Positions 44,901-54,117 of a stretch of 64,000 nucleotides of DNA are shown here, piece by piece. Source of the stretch: Cyanosarcina radialis HA8281-LM2 (GTDB lineage Bacteria > Cyanobacteriota > Cyanobacteriia > Cyanobacteriales > CCAP-1448). The stretch lies in assembly GCA_019359615.1 (NCBI GenBank), contig JAHHHA010000027.1, positions 20,525 to 84,524 of the forward strand, given 5' to 3'. Numbering within the stretch: the first letter of the stretch is position 1; every line of letters begins with the position of its first letter. The notes beneath the pieces are model-generated. The model saw nothing but the letters and a program-made list of their open reading frames with translations, was not told the DNA's origin and did no database searches. A program made the translations under genes and the position numbers.

Positions 44901-45227
44901 CTAACCAACCTGCACTTGATCGGTACTGACGTTAGTAGCACCGCTAACGCCCCGCGCTACAGATACCATTTTATTGAGAACGTCTTGGCTGGGAACTTCG
45001 CCTTTTAAAACCACCGTGCCGCCTGTTTGTGCCACCCACAGGCGATCGTAGTCAGTAAGGCTGGCATCTTGGTCGAACGCCAAGGCTACCCGCTTAGCAA
45101 GGCCGCTTTCATCATACTCCCCGTTTAAGCCTACTCTCTCTGGAGGAGTTTGATTATCTGTAGCTGCGGCGTTAACTTGAGCATTGGCAGGCTTTTCCAT
45201 GCCAAACATTCTTTGTAACCAACCCAT
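44901..45227 (-). CDS. BON domain protein
   Basis: A 108-aa protein. After a variable N-terminus (MGWLQRMFGMEKPANAQ) a BON domain spans about residues 42-105: LAKRVALAFDQDASLTDYD, VAQTGGTVVLKGEVPSQDVL, VSVARGVSGATNVSTDQVQV. BON domains bind membranes or help protein-protein contacts in envelope and stress proteins. No signal peptide is evident. Confidence 0.83.
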   Translation of the reverse strand: MGWLQRMFGMEKPANAQVNAAATDNQTPPERVGLNGEYDESGLAKRVALAFDQDASLTDYDRLWVAQTGGTVVLKGEVPSQDVLNKMVSVARGVSGATNVSTDQVQVG

Positions 45228-45414
45228 AATTATTCTTTCTCCGAAAGCTAGGTCGAAATTATTTTAAGAGGGCAGGCAATTGAGAACCTCTAATTCAAAC
45301 AAGATTTAAGATTTCATCACTTTTGATTTGTTCGAGAGCAGCCAAGATAAAATGTAATGTTGATTCGATCGCGCCTGCGGTCGCCCGTTTAGCGAGTTAG
45401 TATCGATACCCTAG

Positions 45415-45933
45415 ATGAAGCACACTATTTCAGTTTTGGTCGAAGATGAAGCAGGGGTTCTGACCCGCATTGCTGGTTTGTTTGCCCGCCGAGGATACAA
45501 CATTGAAAGCCTAGCTGTCGGTCCGGCAGAGCAAGTCGGCATTTCTCGGATTACGATGGTGGTTAATGGAGACGATCGCATCATCGAGCAACTGGCCAAG
45601 CAACTCTATAAACTGATCAACGTCCTCAAGGTGCAAGATATTACCCATACGCCTTGTGTAGAGCGAGAGTTAATGCTGTTAAAGGTCAATGCTACGAGTT
45701 CCAATCGCTCTGAAGTCATCGAACTAGCTCAAATTTTTCGCGCGCGGGTAGTAGACGTAGCTGAAGATTCTCTCATCGTCGAAGTAGTCGGAGATCCAGG
45801 GAAAATGGTAGCAATAGTTCAAGTTCTGAGCAAATTTGGTATTAGAGAAATCGCCCGCACTGGTAAGATTGCCTTGACTAGAGAATCTGGAGTGAATACA
45901 GAGTATCTCAAATCTTTGGAAGCAAAAGTTTGA
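45415..45933 (+). CDS. ilvH: Acetolactate synthase small (regulatory) subunit
   Basis: A 172-aa regulatory subunit for branched-chain amino-acid synthesis. The N-terminal ACT domain [37 protein letters not shown] and the C-terminal ACT-like half ([40 protein letters not shown]) are complete. It confers valine feedback on the large subunit, which is not in the window. Confidence 0.96.
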   Translation: MKHTISVLVEDEAGVLTRIAGLFARRGYNIESLAVGPAEQVGISRITMVVNGDDRIIEQLAKQLYKLINVLKVQDITHTPCVERELMLLKVNATSSNRSEVIELAQIFRARVVDVAEDSLIVEVVGDPGKMVAIVQVLSKFGIREIARTGKIALTRESGVNTEYLKSLEAKV

Positions 45934-45944
45934 ATAAGAATGCA

Positions 45945-46062
45945 GAATTTAGGAGTTTAGAAGTTTAGCAAAAATTCTTGTGGGGTAGGCATCCTGCCTG
46001 CCCTACCTATTAGCTAGAGTTGTAGATGGGGTTCGCGGTAGTGAAACCCAACATTTAAAATA
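45945..46062. repeat. Spacer with TTTAG repeats and two dispersed palindromes
   Basis: TTTAGGAGTTTAGAAGTTTA (45949 on) is followed by GGGGTAGGCATCCTGCCTGC with CCCTACC (a palindrome; partner at 24811-24853) and a GTAGATGGGGTTCGCGG...AAACCCAAC unit of the GGTTGGGTT family. Confidence 0.6.
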
Positions 46063-46078
46063 TCATATAACCGCAATT

Positions 46079-46885
46079 TCAATCACCAGGCGAAAGCGGC
46101 ATATTAACAGATTTTTCCAATTTAGAACCGCAGATTTTGCAAAATTGAGCGTCAGCATCGTGAGAAGATAAGCCACAAACAAGACAATTTGTTTTCACTC
46201 GATCGCTAGTTTTAACCAATCTTCTGATGAGATCGCCTAACTGCCAAGGAATTAAAGCGATCCCAGTTAAAATCATTAAAACTGTGAGCAGACGACCGAT
46301 CTCAGAAATTGGGGTAAGATCTCCAAACCCAACGGTTGTCATTGTCACCACTGAAAAATAGAAGGCATCTAAAAAAGTATTGAAGTTTTGTGAATTATCT
46401 GGATGTTCTACTTGATAAATTAAACCAGAATAAACAAATATAATTGCAAATAAAGTAAACAAAATTCTGGCAAAAATGGCGTTGTCTTCATCGTTGATGA
46501 TGCCAAAAAAAGTTTTACCTTTGATAAATCGGATCAGTCTTAAAATTCTGAACCAGCGAAATATCCGCAGAAAGCTGACATTTGCCACTCCTAAAAAATA
46601 AGGAACAATTATCAGTAAATCGATTAAAGAATACGGGCTAAAGATATATTTAATTCTGTCAGGGGCGCACCATAGACGGACTAAATATTCATAAACAAAT
46701 AGTAGTAATATACAAAAATCGATCGTATCTAAATTCACCCGAACGTAATCGGGTATCGGGTAAGTTTCGACGACAAAAATTGCCGAAGACAACAAGATGA
46801 GGATGGTGACGATCGACGCGATCGCCTTACCGATAGGGGTTTCGATGTCTTCTAAGTAAAAGGCTATCTTGGTTCGCAAAAGCAT
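46079..46885 (-). CDS. Voltage-gated-type potassium channel with C-terminal zinc ribbon
   Basis: A 268-aa six-helix channel. S4 is basic (FLRIFRWFRILRLIRFIKGK, about residues 104-123), the pore helix and filter read FSVVTMTTVGFGDLTP (about 181-196), and S6 follows. A short C-terminal tail holds a zinc ribbon, CLVCGL and CKICGSK (about 233-257), unusual for a Kv channel and perhaps a redox or metal sensor. The start is shared in a narrow divergent gap with the DegT gene. Confidence 0.9.
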   Translation of the reverse strand: MLLRTKIAFYLEDIETPIGKAIASIVTILILLSSAIFVVETYPIPDYVRVNLDTIDFCILLLFVYEYLVRLWCAPDRIKYIFSPYSLIDLLIIVPYFLGVANVSFLRIFRWFRILRLIRFIKGKTFFGIINDEDNAIFARILFTLFAIIFVYSGLIYQVEHPDNSQNFNTFLDAFYFSVVTMTTVGFGDLTPISEIGRLLTVLMILTGIALIPWQLGDLIRRLVKTSDRVKTNCLVCGLSSHDADAQFCKICGSKLEKSVNMPLSPGD

Positions 46886-46899
46886 GAGCTATCTAGAGG

Positions 46900-48165
46900 A
46901 TGAAGGAGGCCGTGCCTAAATTTTTCGCCCAAGCTCTCCGAGAGATTCCATTATTAAGTACAATTTGGTTTGATGTTAGGGAATACGATCGAGATCGACG
47001 AGTGAATAATATACCCCCTATAGATCTGGCGCGGCAGTACCAGCTAATTTCCGAAGAACTCAATGCCGCCGTGCTGAGAGTTTTAGCCTCTGGTAATTAT
47101 ATTGGTGGTTCGGCAGTACAGGACTTTGAACGACAGTTTGCGGACTACGTGGGGGTATCGGAATGCGTCAGTTGTAATTCGGGAACCGACGCGCTGTATT
47201 TGGCGCTGCGCGCCCTAGATATCGGTGCTGGCGATCGAGTAATTACCAGCCCTTTTACTTTTATCGCCACAGCAGAAGCGATCGCTTTGGTTGGTGCTAC
47301 CCCAGTGTTTGTCGATATCGATCCCCAAACCTTTAACCTTGATGTCAGACAAGTAGAGGCGGCGATACTTGCTAACGCAAACGCTAGCGCGAACGCCGCA
47401 GGGACAAAAGCCATTATCCCAGTTCACCTGTTCGGGCAACCAGTGGATATGACAGCTTTAATGAGGATCGCTCGCTCTCATCAGCTAGCAGTAATTGAAG
47501 ATTGCGCTCAAGCTACTGGCGCTGCATGGGATGGAAAAAAGGTAGGCAGCATCGGCGATATTGGTTGTTTTAGTTTCTTCCCGACCAAAAATTTAGGAGC
47601 AGTTGGCGACGGGGGGGCGGTAACGACTAACGATCCAGCTATAGCTGGCAAAATCCGAGTCATTAAAGAGCATGGCAGTGCCGTTCGTTACTACCATCAA
47701 GAAACTGGGATCAACAGCCGCCTGGATGCCCTGCAAGCGGCAATTCTGCAAGTCAAGCTCGCCCATTTAGACGAGTGGAACGCTCAGCGCCAAGTTGCGG
47801 CAGAAAATTATCGTCAGTTGCTTGGCTCGCTCTCAGGCATAGTTATTCCCCAAGAAGCCCCAGGTAGGGTCTGGAATTATTACACCATTAGGGTAAAAGA
47901 GCTACAAGAGAAGATAAATTATCGAGATGAGGTTCGCAACCAGTTGCAGCAAATGGGAGTCACTTCGATGATTTACTACCCGCTGCCTTTGCACCTCCAA
48001 CCCGTTTACCAAAATTTGGGCTATCGAGCCGGACAATTTCCCGTTGCCGAACAAGCCTGTCGAGAGGTGCTGTCTTTACCGATGTTTCCCGAACTAACTG
48101 CGATCGAACAACAACAGGTAATGTATGCCTTGAAAGATTGCTTGTTAAAAGCGAAAGGTGAATAG
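46900..48165 (+). CDS. DegT/DnrJ/EryC1 family PLP aminotransferase
   Basis: A sugar aminotransferase class enzyme, up to 421 aa. IPPIDLARQYQLI starts the conserved part; SGTDALYLALRALDIGAGD, SPFTFIATAEAIALVGATPV, IEDCAQATGAAWDG and the PLP Lys region CFSFFPTKNLGAVGDGGAV follow. The ATG at 46900 gives 34 extra N-terminal residues; the GTG at 47002 (VNNIPPIDLARQY) is equally plausible and closer to family length. A repetitive Ala/Asn segment (ANANASANAAG, near residue 160) is a local insertion. It probably makes an amino-sugar for glycans. Confidence 0.87.
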   Translation: MKEAVPKFFAQALREIPLLSTIWFDVREYDRDRRVNNIPPIDLARQYQLISEELNAAVLRVLASGNYIGGSAVQDFERQFADYVGVSECVSCNSGTDALYLALRALDIGAGDRVITSPFTFIATAEAIALVGATPVFVDIDPQTFNLDVRQVEAAILANANASANAAGTKAIIPVHLFGQPVDMTALMRIARSHQLAVIEDCAQATGAAWDGKKVGSIGDIGCFSFFPTKNLGAVGDGGAVTTNDPAIAGKIRVIKEHGSAVRYYHQETGINSRLDALQAAILQVKLAHLDEWNAQRQVAAENYRQLLGSLSGIVIPQEAPGRVWNYYTIRVKELQEKINYRDEVRNQLQQMGVTSMIYYPLPLHLQPVYQNLGYRAGQFPVAEQACREVLSLPMFPELTAIEQQQVMYALKDCLLKAKGE

Positions 48166-48218
48166 TTCAAATCGCCAGGGGCTAATAATCTCCAACTCAG
48201 TGCTAGGCTCTTAAGCTG

Positions 48219-48392
48219 TTAAGCATTTAAATCGCGATCTTCTTCAATGGGTTCTTCAGCAGCGACGTGGAGTTCTTCTCTAGAAAATCGAGTCAGTCCG
48301 ATCGTGCGAATTAATGCTTCTTGTCGATCGCGAAGAACTCGAAAAAAATTCACTACCTCTCCGTCGAGATCGTTGTAAGTCTCAACTGCTTT
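48219..48392 (-). pseudogene. Fragment of a D12-class DNA adenine methyltransferase
   Basis: The frame reads [20 protein letters not shown], then LIRTIGLTRFSREEL, before the stop at 48219. This is the substrate-binding region seen in Dam-like N6-adenine methyltransferases (YNDxDGEVVNFFRVLRDRP, LTPFSREE). No NPPY or glycine motif is present on either side. It lies directly behind lgt, whose last codons overlap it. Confidence 0.6.
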
Positions 48393-49326
48393 CTCTATCT
48401 CCTTCTTCTCCTTCTGCCCCTGGAACAACCATTTCCTGCGCAGCCTCACTAGTAGGTGCAGCCGCAGGGGGTAACTGCGGAGGTGCAACGTCGGGCAAAG
48501 AGCGTTTGAACAAGTAAAGCCATGCTAAGCCCGCACAACCTAAAATAATGCCCGCCAAGCTGACTACTTGAGCCATCCGCAACGGACCTATCATCAGGCT
48601 ATCGGTACGCAATCCCTCAATCCAAAAGCGACCAGCGCTGTAAGTTACCATGTAAACCAAAAATAAAGTTCCCAACTTGAGCCTGGGTTTGCCTTTTAGA
48701 TCTCGAAAGAACAACGCCAATAAAAGTCCAAATATCAGCAAATTCCATAAAGATTCGTACAAAAAGGTGGGGTGAACGAAATCTTCGGGTATTGGCTGCT
48801 GAAGAATCACTTCCTCGCCTACTCTGACATACCTGGGAATGTAGAGTTTCCAGGGTAAATCTGTAGGGCTGCCGTAAGCTTCTGAGTTGAAGAAATTACC
48901 CCAACGGCCGATCGCCTGCCCTAAAATCAAAGAAGGAACTACCAAATCTACTAATTGCCAGAAAGATATTTTATTAATCTTGGCAAAAATTAAAGCTGCT
49001 AAAATGCCACCTAAAATCGCGCCATGAATGGCAATACCGCCTTTCCAAATGGCAATAATATCGGCTGGATTTTGGGCGTACTCCTGCCACTGAAATAAAA
49101 CGTAGTAGAGTCTAGCGCCAGGAATGGCAGCAATCACCAACCAGATAGCTAAGTCGCTAAGTAAGTCTGGATTGAGTTGGCGGCGTTTAGCCAAATTTCT
49201 CGCCAGTCCGATTCCGATTAAAACTGCCGAGGCAATTAGCAACCCATACCAACGAATCGGCAGCGGCCCGACATTTGGACCTGGAGAAGTAAATTGAAAG
49301 GCTAAAAGCCAAGTGGGAATACCCAT
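48382..49326 (-). CDS. lgt: Prolipoprotein diacylglyceryl transferase
   Basis: A 314-aa membrane enzyme that transfers diacylglycerol from phosphatidylglycerol to the lipobox cysteine. Helices with [35 protein letters not shown] and the Lgt signature [17 protein letters not shown] are present; the conserved Tyr, His and Arg residues are in place. ATG at 49324-49326 ([12 protein letters not shown]). The C-terminal 35 residues (Pro/Ala/Glu-rich) are beyond the family core and run into the methyltransferase fragment. Confidence 0.95.
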   Translation of the reverse strand: MGIPTWLLAFQFTSPGPNVGPLPIRWYGLLIASAVLIGIGLARNLAKRRQLNPDLLSDLAIWLVIAAIPGARLYYVLFQWQEYAQNPADIIAIWKGGIAIHGAILGGILAALIFAKINKISFWQLVDLVVPSLILGQAIGRWGNFFNSEAYGSPTDLPWKLYIPRYVRVGEEVILQQPIPEDFVHPTFLYESLWNLLIFGLLLALFFRDLKGKPRLKLGTLFLVYMVTYSAGRFWIEGLRTDSLMIGPLRMAQVVSLAGIILGCAGLAWLYLFKRSLPDVAPPQLPPAAAPTSEAAQEMVVPGAEGEEGDRESS

Positions 49327-49409
49327 AATGTTCGCCAATCTGCGTCGGCAGACGAAAGATTTGTCACAGTAATAGGATAGAGGATACCAGTTTGAGCCAG
49401 CGATCGCCT

Positions 49410-50561
49410 ATGTCAGTTATTTCTACCACCACCCTGCCTGAAGTTGACTCCACACCGCCCTTGCTGGGGTCTAATTTAGCTCAGTTAACCGCTTGGGTGC
49501 AGCAACAAGGGCAAGCCAGTTACCGAGGAAAGCAACTATATGAATGGATTTACGAAAAAGGGGCGCGATCGCTCGATGAAATCACCGTTTTCCCGAAAAA
49601 ATGGCGCGAAAACATCCAAGATATCCCGATCGGTCGCTCCACCATCCACCATCGCTCGGTCGCTCCCGACGGCACCGTCAAATATCTCTTACGCTTAGCA
49701 GACGGACAGACAATAGAAACGGTAGGCATTCCTAGCTTTAAGAGAGGAAGAGAAGGGAAAAACTCCTTAACTCAACACTCAACACTCAACACTCAACACT
49801 CTCCCAAAGAGCGGTTGACGGTTTGCGTGTCGTCGCAAGTGGGTTGTCCGATGGCTTGCGATTTCTGTGCGACGGGTAAGGATGGTTTCATCCGCAACTT
49901 GGCACCGCACGAAATTATCGATCAAGTTTTAACCGTGCAAGCCGACTTTCAGCGCCGAGTCAGTCATATCGTGTTTATGGGCATGGGCGAGCCGTTGCTC
50001 AATACTGAAAACGTCGTGCAAGCGATCGCTTGTATCAATCAGGATATCGGGATCGGCCAGCGATCGATTACTCTTTCCACTGTTGGTATTCCCAGACAAA
50101 TTCTCAAATTAGCCGAACATCAATGGCAAATTACCCTAGCCGTGAGCCTTCATGCTCCGAATCAAGCCTTGAGGGAAAAACTCATCCCCACCGCTCATCG
50201 CTATCCCTTGGAGAAATTGCTCGCAGATTGTCGGCAATACGTAGAGATTACAGGCCGTCGTTTGAGCTTTGAATATATCCTCTTAGCAGGAGTAAACGAC
50301 TTACCAGAACACGCCGAGCAATTAGCCAAACATTTGCGCGGATTTCAAAGTCATGTCAACCTGATCCCTTACAATCCGATCGCAGAAGCCGATTACCAGC
50401 GTCCCAGTCGCGATCGAGTTCAAGCCTTTGCCGATGCTTTAAAACAACGGCACATTGCCGTCAGCGTTCGCTATTCTCGCGGCTTATCTGCCGATGCTGC
50501 CTGCGGACAACTAAGAACAAAGAATTCAGGAGTTCAAGAGTTCAGAAGTTCAGAAGGCTGA
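49410..50561 (+). CDS. rlmN: Dual-specificity rRNA/tRNA adenine-C2 methyltransferase RlmN
   Basis: A 383-aa radical-SAM methylase of A2503 in 23S rRNA and A37 in some tRNAs. The cluster motif [11 protein letters not shown] is at about residue 147 and the C-terminal catalytic Cys is in [17 protein letters not shown] and [12 protein letters not shown] are typical. Two anomalies: residues about 113-131 come from a heptamer repeat (49773-49800) that disrupts a conserved region between VGIPS and RLTVCVSSQ, and the end (after CGQLRTK) is encoded by TTCAG(G/A)AG repeats. The frame is intact. Confidence 0.94.
   Translation: MSVISTTTLPEVDSTPPLLGSNLAQLTAWVQQQGQASYRGKQLYEWIYEKGARSLDEITVFPKKWRENIQDIPIGRSTIHHRSVAPDGTVKYLLRLADGQTIETVGIPSFKRGREGKNSLTQHSTLNTQHSPKERLTVCVSSQVGCPMACDFCATGKDGFIRNLAPHEIIDQVLTVQADFQRRVSHIVFMGMGEPLLNTENVVQAIACINQDIGIGQRSITLSTVGIPRQILKLAEHQWQITLAVSLHAPNQALREKLIPTAHRYPLEKLLADCRQYVEITGRRLSFEYILLAGVNDLPEHAEQLAKHLRGFQSHVNLIPYNPIAEADYQRPSRDRVQAFADALKQRHIAVSVRYSRGLSADAACGQLRTKNSGVQEFRSSEG
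49773..49800. repeat. Four tandem CAACACT heptamers inside rlmN
   Basis: (CAACACT)x4 encodes a Gln/His/Ser/Thr/Asn-rich loop in RlmN before the radical-SAM core. Heptamers shift frame by one base each, so only certain copy numbers with the flanks keep the frame. Confidence 0.9.
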
Positions 50562-50760
50562 AAGCAGAACGCAAGAGGCAGAATACGAGGTATGGACTGC
50601 GGAACAGCAAAAGTGGTGGTACGAAGTCGCCAAAGGAACGATTTATTCGAGTGCTGTCAGGTGTCGGGCTTGTCGCCAGCAGCGTCGAGCAGCCAAGGAA
50701 GAACAACGCCGTAAATCTGAAGCGGGAAGGAAACTCAAAGACTCAAATGCGATCGATTAA
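50557..50760 (+). pseudogene. Zinc-ribbon protein lacking its N-terminus
   Basis: In the frame from 50557 codons read VWTAEQQKWWYEVAKGTIYS, then AVRCRACRQQRRAAKEEQRR, ending at TAA 50758-50760. This matches the end of small cyanobacterial zinc-ribbon proteins in which an N-terminal CxxC normally pairs with the CRAC seen here. That first knuckle and a start codon are missing; upstream is the repeat tract that forms the tail of rlmN. Confidence 0.55.
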
Positions 50761-50773
50761 ATTAGATCGTTGG

Positions 50774-50799
50774 TAGGGGCGCAAAGCTTTGCGCCCCTA
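50774..50799. repeat. Perfect 26-nt palindrome
   Basis: TAGGGGCGCAAAG abuts its exact complement CTTTGCGCCCCTA. It lies between two convergent genes and may terminate both. The same GGGCGCAAAG arm occurs at 14371-14398 and in the ends of the 44588 element. Confidence 0.8.
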
Positions 50800-50855
50800 G
50801 TGTAAGCCTGTTCTTGGGTAAGTTCTATAGATAGTGCTAGCTAATCTAGAACTAC

Positions 50856-51881
50856 CTATCCAGCTTCATTCAACGCTCTTTCGACGCGCTTAAAGTCGAA
50901 ACCCATAGATCGCAAAGCGTGCCAGAGATGCCCTTGGAGGAAGAAGAAAGCTAGGAAAAAATGAGTATTTGCCAGCCAAGCGCGAGCCGTGTGAGCGCCG
51001 TTTGGTAATTGTACGGTGTCGGTAAAATAGGGAGTTACGCCCAATTTTGTCTCTAGGGCCGGACCGTAAAATTCCACCGGATAGGCTAAGGTATTGACGG
51101 CGCAAAAATAGGCAGCGACGAACCCAGCTAAAGCAATACCCCCAAGAGAGTAAGACAGGATCGCCTCGCCGGAAAAACTCAAAACTTTCTTCGCCCAAGG
51201 TAAGGGTTCTTTGACGATGTGCCACAGACCTCCTAAAACTAGGAGCAAGCCGACATAGATGTGACCGCCAACTAAATCTTCTAAACTATTAACAGTGGCA
51301 AAATGCGTTTGATAGCCGTAAATGGTTAACGGATCTAGAGTAGGACTGGTAACAACTCGCACGTCTTGAATTGTTGAGTCGTACAATCCTCCCCAGAACA
51401 TCGCTTTTGCCACTAACAGAAAAGCCCCTATGCCTAAGACGACTAAATGATGTCCTAAGATTAAGCCGAGTTTTTTGGGGTCGTTCCATTCAAAGTGGAA
51501 ATTGTTAGCATTGCCTTTAGCTTCTTTCAAGTTTTCAGGCACTTTTAAAGTGTGAAACAGAGCGCCTGCACCTAAAACAGCAGATGAAATTAGATGCAAC
51601 ACTCCCACAATGAAGTACGGATAAGTATCTACGACTTTACCCCCCGCCCCAACACCAAAACCCAGTGTTGCTAGGTGAGGCAGCAAGATTAATCCTTGTT
51701 CTCCCATTGGAACTTCCGGCAAGTAGCGGGAAATTTCAAACAAAGTAAACGCACCTACCCAAAAAGTAGTTAAAGCTGCTTGAGCTACGTGGGCGGCAAT
51801 AAATAAGCCAGATCGATCGGTGAAGCGGGCGTTTCCAGCCCACCAGTCATATTTGACGCTGGCATTGCCATAAGTTTGCAT
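50856..51881 (-). CDS. isiA: Chlorophyll-binding antenna protein, IsiA/CP43' family
   Basis: A 341-aa six-helix chlorophyll a antenna protein. [78 protein letters not shown] and [19 protein letters not shown] show the CP43-like fold without the large lumenal loop of PsbC. Length and start ([14 protein letters not shown]) fit IsiA, which rings photosystem I under iron or oxidative stress; Pcb-type relatives cannot be fully excluded. AAGGAGAGA precedes the ATG at 51879-51881. No isiB flavodoxin gene follows. Confidence 0.92.
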   Translation of the reverse strand: MQTYGNASVKYDWWAGNARFTDRSGLFIAAHVAQAALTTFWVGAFTLFEISRYLPEVPMGEQGLILLPHLATLGFGVGAGGKVVDTYPYFIVGVLHLISSAVLGAGALFHTLKVPENLKEAKGNANNFHFEWNDPKKLGLILGHHLVVLGIGAFLLVAKAMFWGGLYDSTIQDVRVVTSPTLDPLTIYGYQTHFATVNSLEDLVGGHIYVGLLLVLGGLWHIVKEPLPWAKKVLSFSGEAILSYSLGGIALAGFVAAYFCAVNTLAYPVEFYGPALETKLGVTPYFTDTVQLPNGAHTARAWLANTHFFLAFFFLQGHLWHALRSMGFDFKRVERALNEAG

Positions 51882-52229
51882 GGCAGTTCTCTCCTTATTG
51901 CAATTTATTTTCAACTTTATTTGCAGACACAAGCTGATAAATATATTTGGCATCAAACTGGATCGATCGAGTTTTAGCTGACGGATGGCAGTTCTAAGCT
52001 TTCTTTACCAAAATCTGCAAATAAAAAAACCAAACCTGGCCGCCAGGCTAGACCGAGATCTCTACACCTGGTGGCTGGGTACTTATTGAGAAAATCTTCA
52101 ACAGACTCAGCTTACACTAGCTAAGAATAATTGACAATTACTTTTATTAATTACATGAGAGTGTTGTCGATCGCCTACTCTAACCAGACAACTGCGCTAT
52201 GCTGAAATCGCAGTCCAAGATTGAGTTTC
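51882..52229. promoter_or_regulatory. Divergent promoter region of the antenna gene and metallophosphoesterase gene
   Basis: No gene. An AT-rich segment (TGATGCCAAATATATTTATC on the minus strand at about 51935-51955) lies 60-75 bp before the IsiA start and could hold an iron-response operator, but no perfect Fur box is seen. A GC-rich hairpin (CTGGCCGCCAG near 52037-52047) is in the middle. Confidence 0.4.
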
Positions 52230-53072
52230 ATGCACTGGCTACTGTCAGGACGGTTGAGTGTCGAAAAAATCGCGATCGCGATCGCCGATCTGCCAAAATC
52301 GCTGCACGGCACGAAGCTAGTGCAAATGTCAGATTTCCACTACGACGGGTTGCGACTATCAGAAGATTTATTGTTAGAGGCGATCGCAGCTAGCAATCGA
52401 GAGCAACCAGATCTAGTGCTGTTAACCGGAGACTATGTAACCAGCGACCCCAAACCAATTTATCCCTTAGCTATGCGGCTGAAACAATTGCAAAGTCGAT
52501 TCGGCATCTTTGCCGTACTAGGCAATCACGACAATTGTTACCGCCAATCTCGCCCTACAGTGACCTCAGCCTTAGCTAGTGTCGGGATTGAGGTCTTGTG
52601 GAATCAAATTGCCTATCCTTTCGGATCGGGATTACCGCTCGTAGGACTGGCCGATTATTGGTCGAGAGAATTTGACCCCGCACCAGTGATGAGTCAGTTG
52701 AATGCTGCTATCCCCTGCATCGTGTTGTCTCACAACCCAGATACGGCTGAAATCTTGCAGCCGTGGCGAGTCGATTTACAGCTTTCCGGTCATACCCACG
52801 GCGGCCAAATTGTCTTACCAGGAATTGGGCCTCTGGCGCAGTTAACTCAACCCTCATCGATACTCCGAAAATTAACGCCTCAATGCCTCTGGAATCGGAT
52901 ACCATGGGTCAAAACAGGTTGCTTGGAAGTCGTTCGACATTGGGAGCGATCGCAGGGATACCATCAGATCGGCACTAACCAACTTTACGTCAATCGCGGA
53001 TTGGGAACTTATCGACCAGGACGCTTGTTTTGTCCTCCAGAAGTTACTGTCATCACCCTAGTAGGTAAGTAG
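52230..53072 (+). CDS. Metallophosphoesterase (YkuE/calcineurin-like)
   Basis: A 280-aa metal-dependent phosphoesterase. The binuclear site residues are visible: QMSDFHYD (D, H), LLTGDYVTS (D), VLGNHDN (N, H), VLSHNPD (H) and LSGHTHGGQI (two His). RGLGTYRPGRLFCPPEV is a C-terminal family signature. Such proteins act on lipid A-like or nucleotide substrates in other bacteria; the substrate here is unknown. ATG at 52230 after an in-frame TTG. Confidence 0.9.
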   Translation: MHWLLSGRLSVEKIAIAIADLPKSLHGTKLVQMSDFHYDGLRLSEDLLLEAIAASNREQPDLVLLTGDYVTSDPKPIYPLAMRLKQLQSRFGIFAVLGNHDNCYRQSRPTVTSALASVGIEVLWNQIAYPFGSGLPLVGLADYWSREFDPAPVMSQLNAAIPCIVLSHNPDTAEILQPWRVDLQLSGHTHGGQIVLPGIGPLAQLTQPSSILRKLTPQCLWNRIPWVKTGCLEVVRHWERSQGYHQIGTNQLYVNRGLGTYRPGRLFCPPEVTVITLVGK

Positions 53073-53132
53073 CCATACTTTCTAACTTTTGACTTTTGAC
53101 TTGGTAGCTGAGCTTGCCGAAGCTTGACTTTC

Positions 53133-53804
53133 TTAGAGGTGTTTGCTCAACAGCAGTCGTGCGGGTTGTTGCAGCAACCAGGCATTCCAAGCAGAATCGA
53201 CCTGTTGTACTTGATATCCGGCCTTCAGATACAATTGCCGTGCTTGCTGGTTGGTTTCTAAGACGTGAAGATAGAGATCTTTAAACCCCCACTGCAAGGC
53301 CGTACGCTCGCAAGAGAGGAGTAATTGTTGGGCGACTCCCTGCCGCCGACAAGCTCTATGGACGGCTAGATTAGAAATATAAGCATACTGGCGATCGCTA
53401 TTTCCCCAAGAAATAGACCGACGTAAGGCTATTTCTACCGTACCTGCTAAATACTCTCGCTCTCCCACTCGATCGCCAGAGTTGGCAATAGCTACCAAAC
53501 AGCAACGATCGCCATCTGCCGATCGCAGCCGATTTCGCAAATCTTCATAAATCGCCAGTCGCAACAAAGGGTAAAACCAGCCTTGAATTCCAGTTCTACA
53601 GTGAAAGCTATCGGCGAGAATCTCGGCTAAATCTGTCAGATCCCTACCACAAAGCAACCGCACCACCAAGTTTGAGGTTTTAGTCTTAGATCGATCGAGC
53701 GATGATGGTTCGGAGGGCATTAAGGAATCGTTGGCGATCGCGCATCTATCTGAAAAATCGGGGCTAGCGGTCGGTAGCTGGTGGTTGTAAAGGTCGATTT
53801 TCAT
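53133..53804 (-). CDS. GNAT family N-acetyltransferase
   Basis: A 223-aa GNAT enzyme. The first 45 residues are variable and Ser/Asp-rich. The acetyltransferase domain has YISNLAVHRACRRQGVAQQL (acetyl-CoA loop RRQGVA) and LYLHVLETNQQARQLYLKAG. A cyanobacterial and plastid GNAT subgroup shares this shape. Acceptor substrate unknown. Confidence 0.85.
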   Translation of the reverse strand: MKIDLYNHQLPTASPDFSDRCAIANDSLMPSEPSSLDRSKTKTSNLVVRLLCGRDLTDLAEILADSFHCRTGIQGWFYPLLRLAIYEDLRNRLRSADGDRCCLVAIANSGDRVGEREYLAGTVEIALRRSISWGNSDRQYAYISNLAVHRACRRQGVAQQLLLSCERTALQWGFKDLYLHVLETNQQARQLYLKAGYQVQQVDSAWNAWLLQQPARLLLSKHL

Positions 53805-53959
53805 CCTGGCTAGATGCGTCGCAAAGCGCGTGAGGTGAATCTGCTCTTAACTATCTAGTTTAAACTATGGTTTGAGGCCATCGAGCGAGCGATCGGCTGG
53901 AAAGATAATGCTAAAATTATGCTAACCTAGCTAAAGTGCTAATCAAGCCTAATGCGATT

Positions 53960-54030
53960 GCGGGCATAGTTTAGTGGTAAAACCTTAGCCTTCCAAGCTA
54001 AAGATGGGGGTTCGATTCCGCCTGCCCGCT
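53960..54030 (+). tRNA. tRNA-Gly (anticodon UCC)
   Basis: A 71-nt cloverleaf. Acceptor GCGGGCA pairs with TGCCCGC, D arm TAGTTTAGTGGTAAAA, anticodon stem TTAGC/GCTAA with loop CTTCCAA (anticodon TCC), T loop TTCGATT. CCA is not encoded. The T stem reads GGGGG against CCGCC, giving a G-G mismatch in the centre, which is unusual. A T run (CTTTTTAT) follows and may terminate the transcript. Confidence 0.93.
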
Positions 54031-54117
54031 TTTTATAAAATGTACGCTAAGTCTGGCTTCCAGCCTGTACCGCACAGCTAGTTCGAGCCAATAGCAAAAT
54101 AGGCTCGAACATTTATT

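Noticed and set aside
51935..51955. Fur box before the IsiA-type gene
   Set aside because: AT-rich and partly palindromic, but it does not match the 19-bp Fur consensus well enough.
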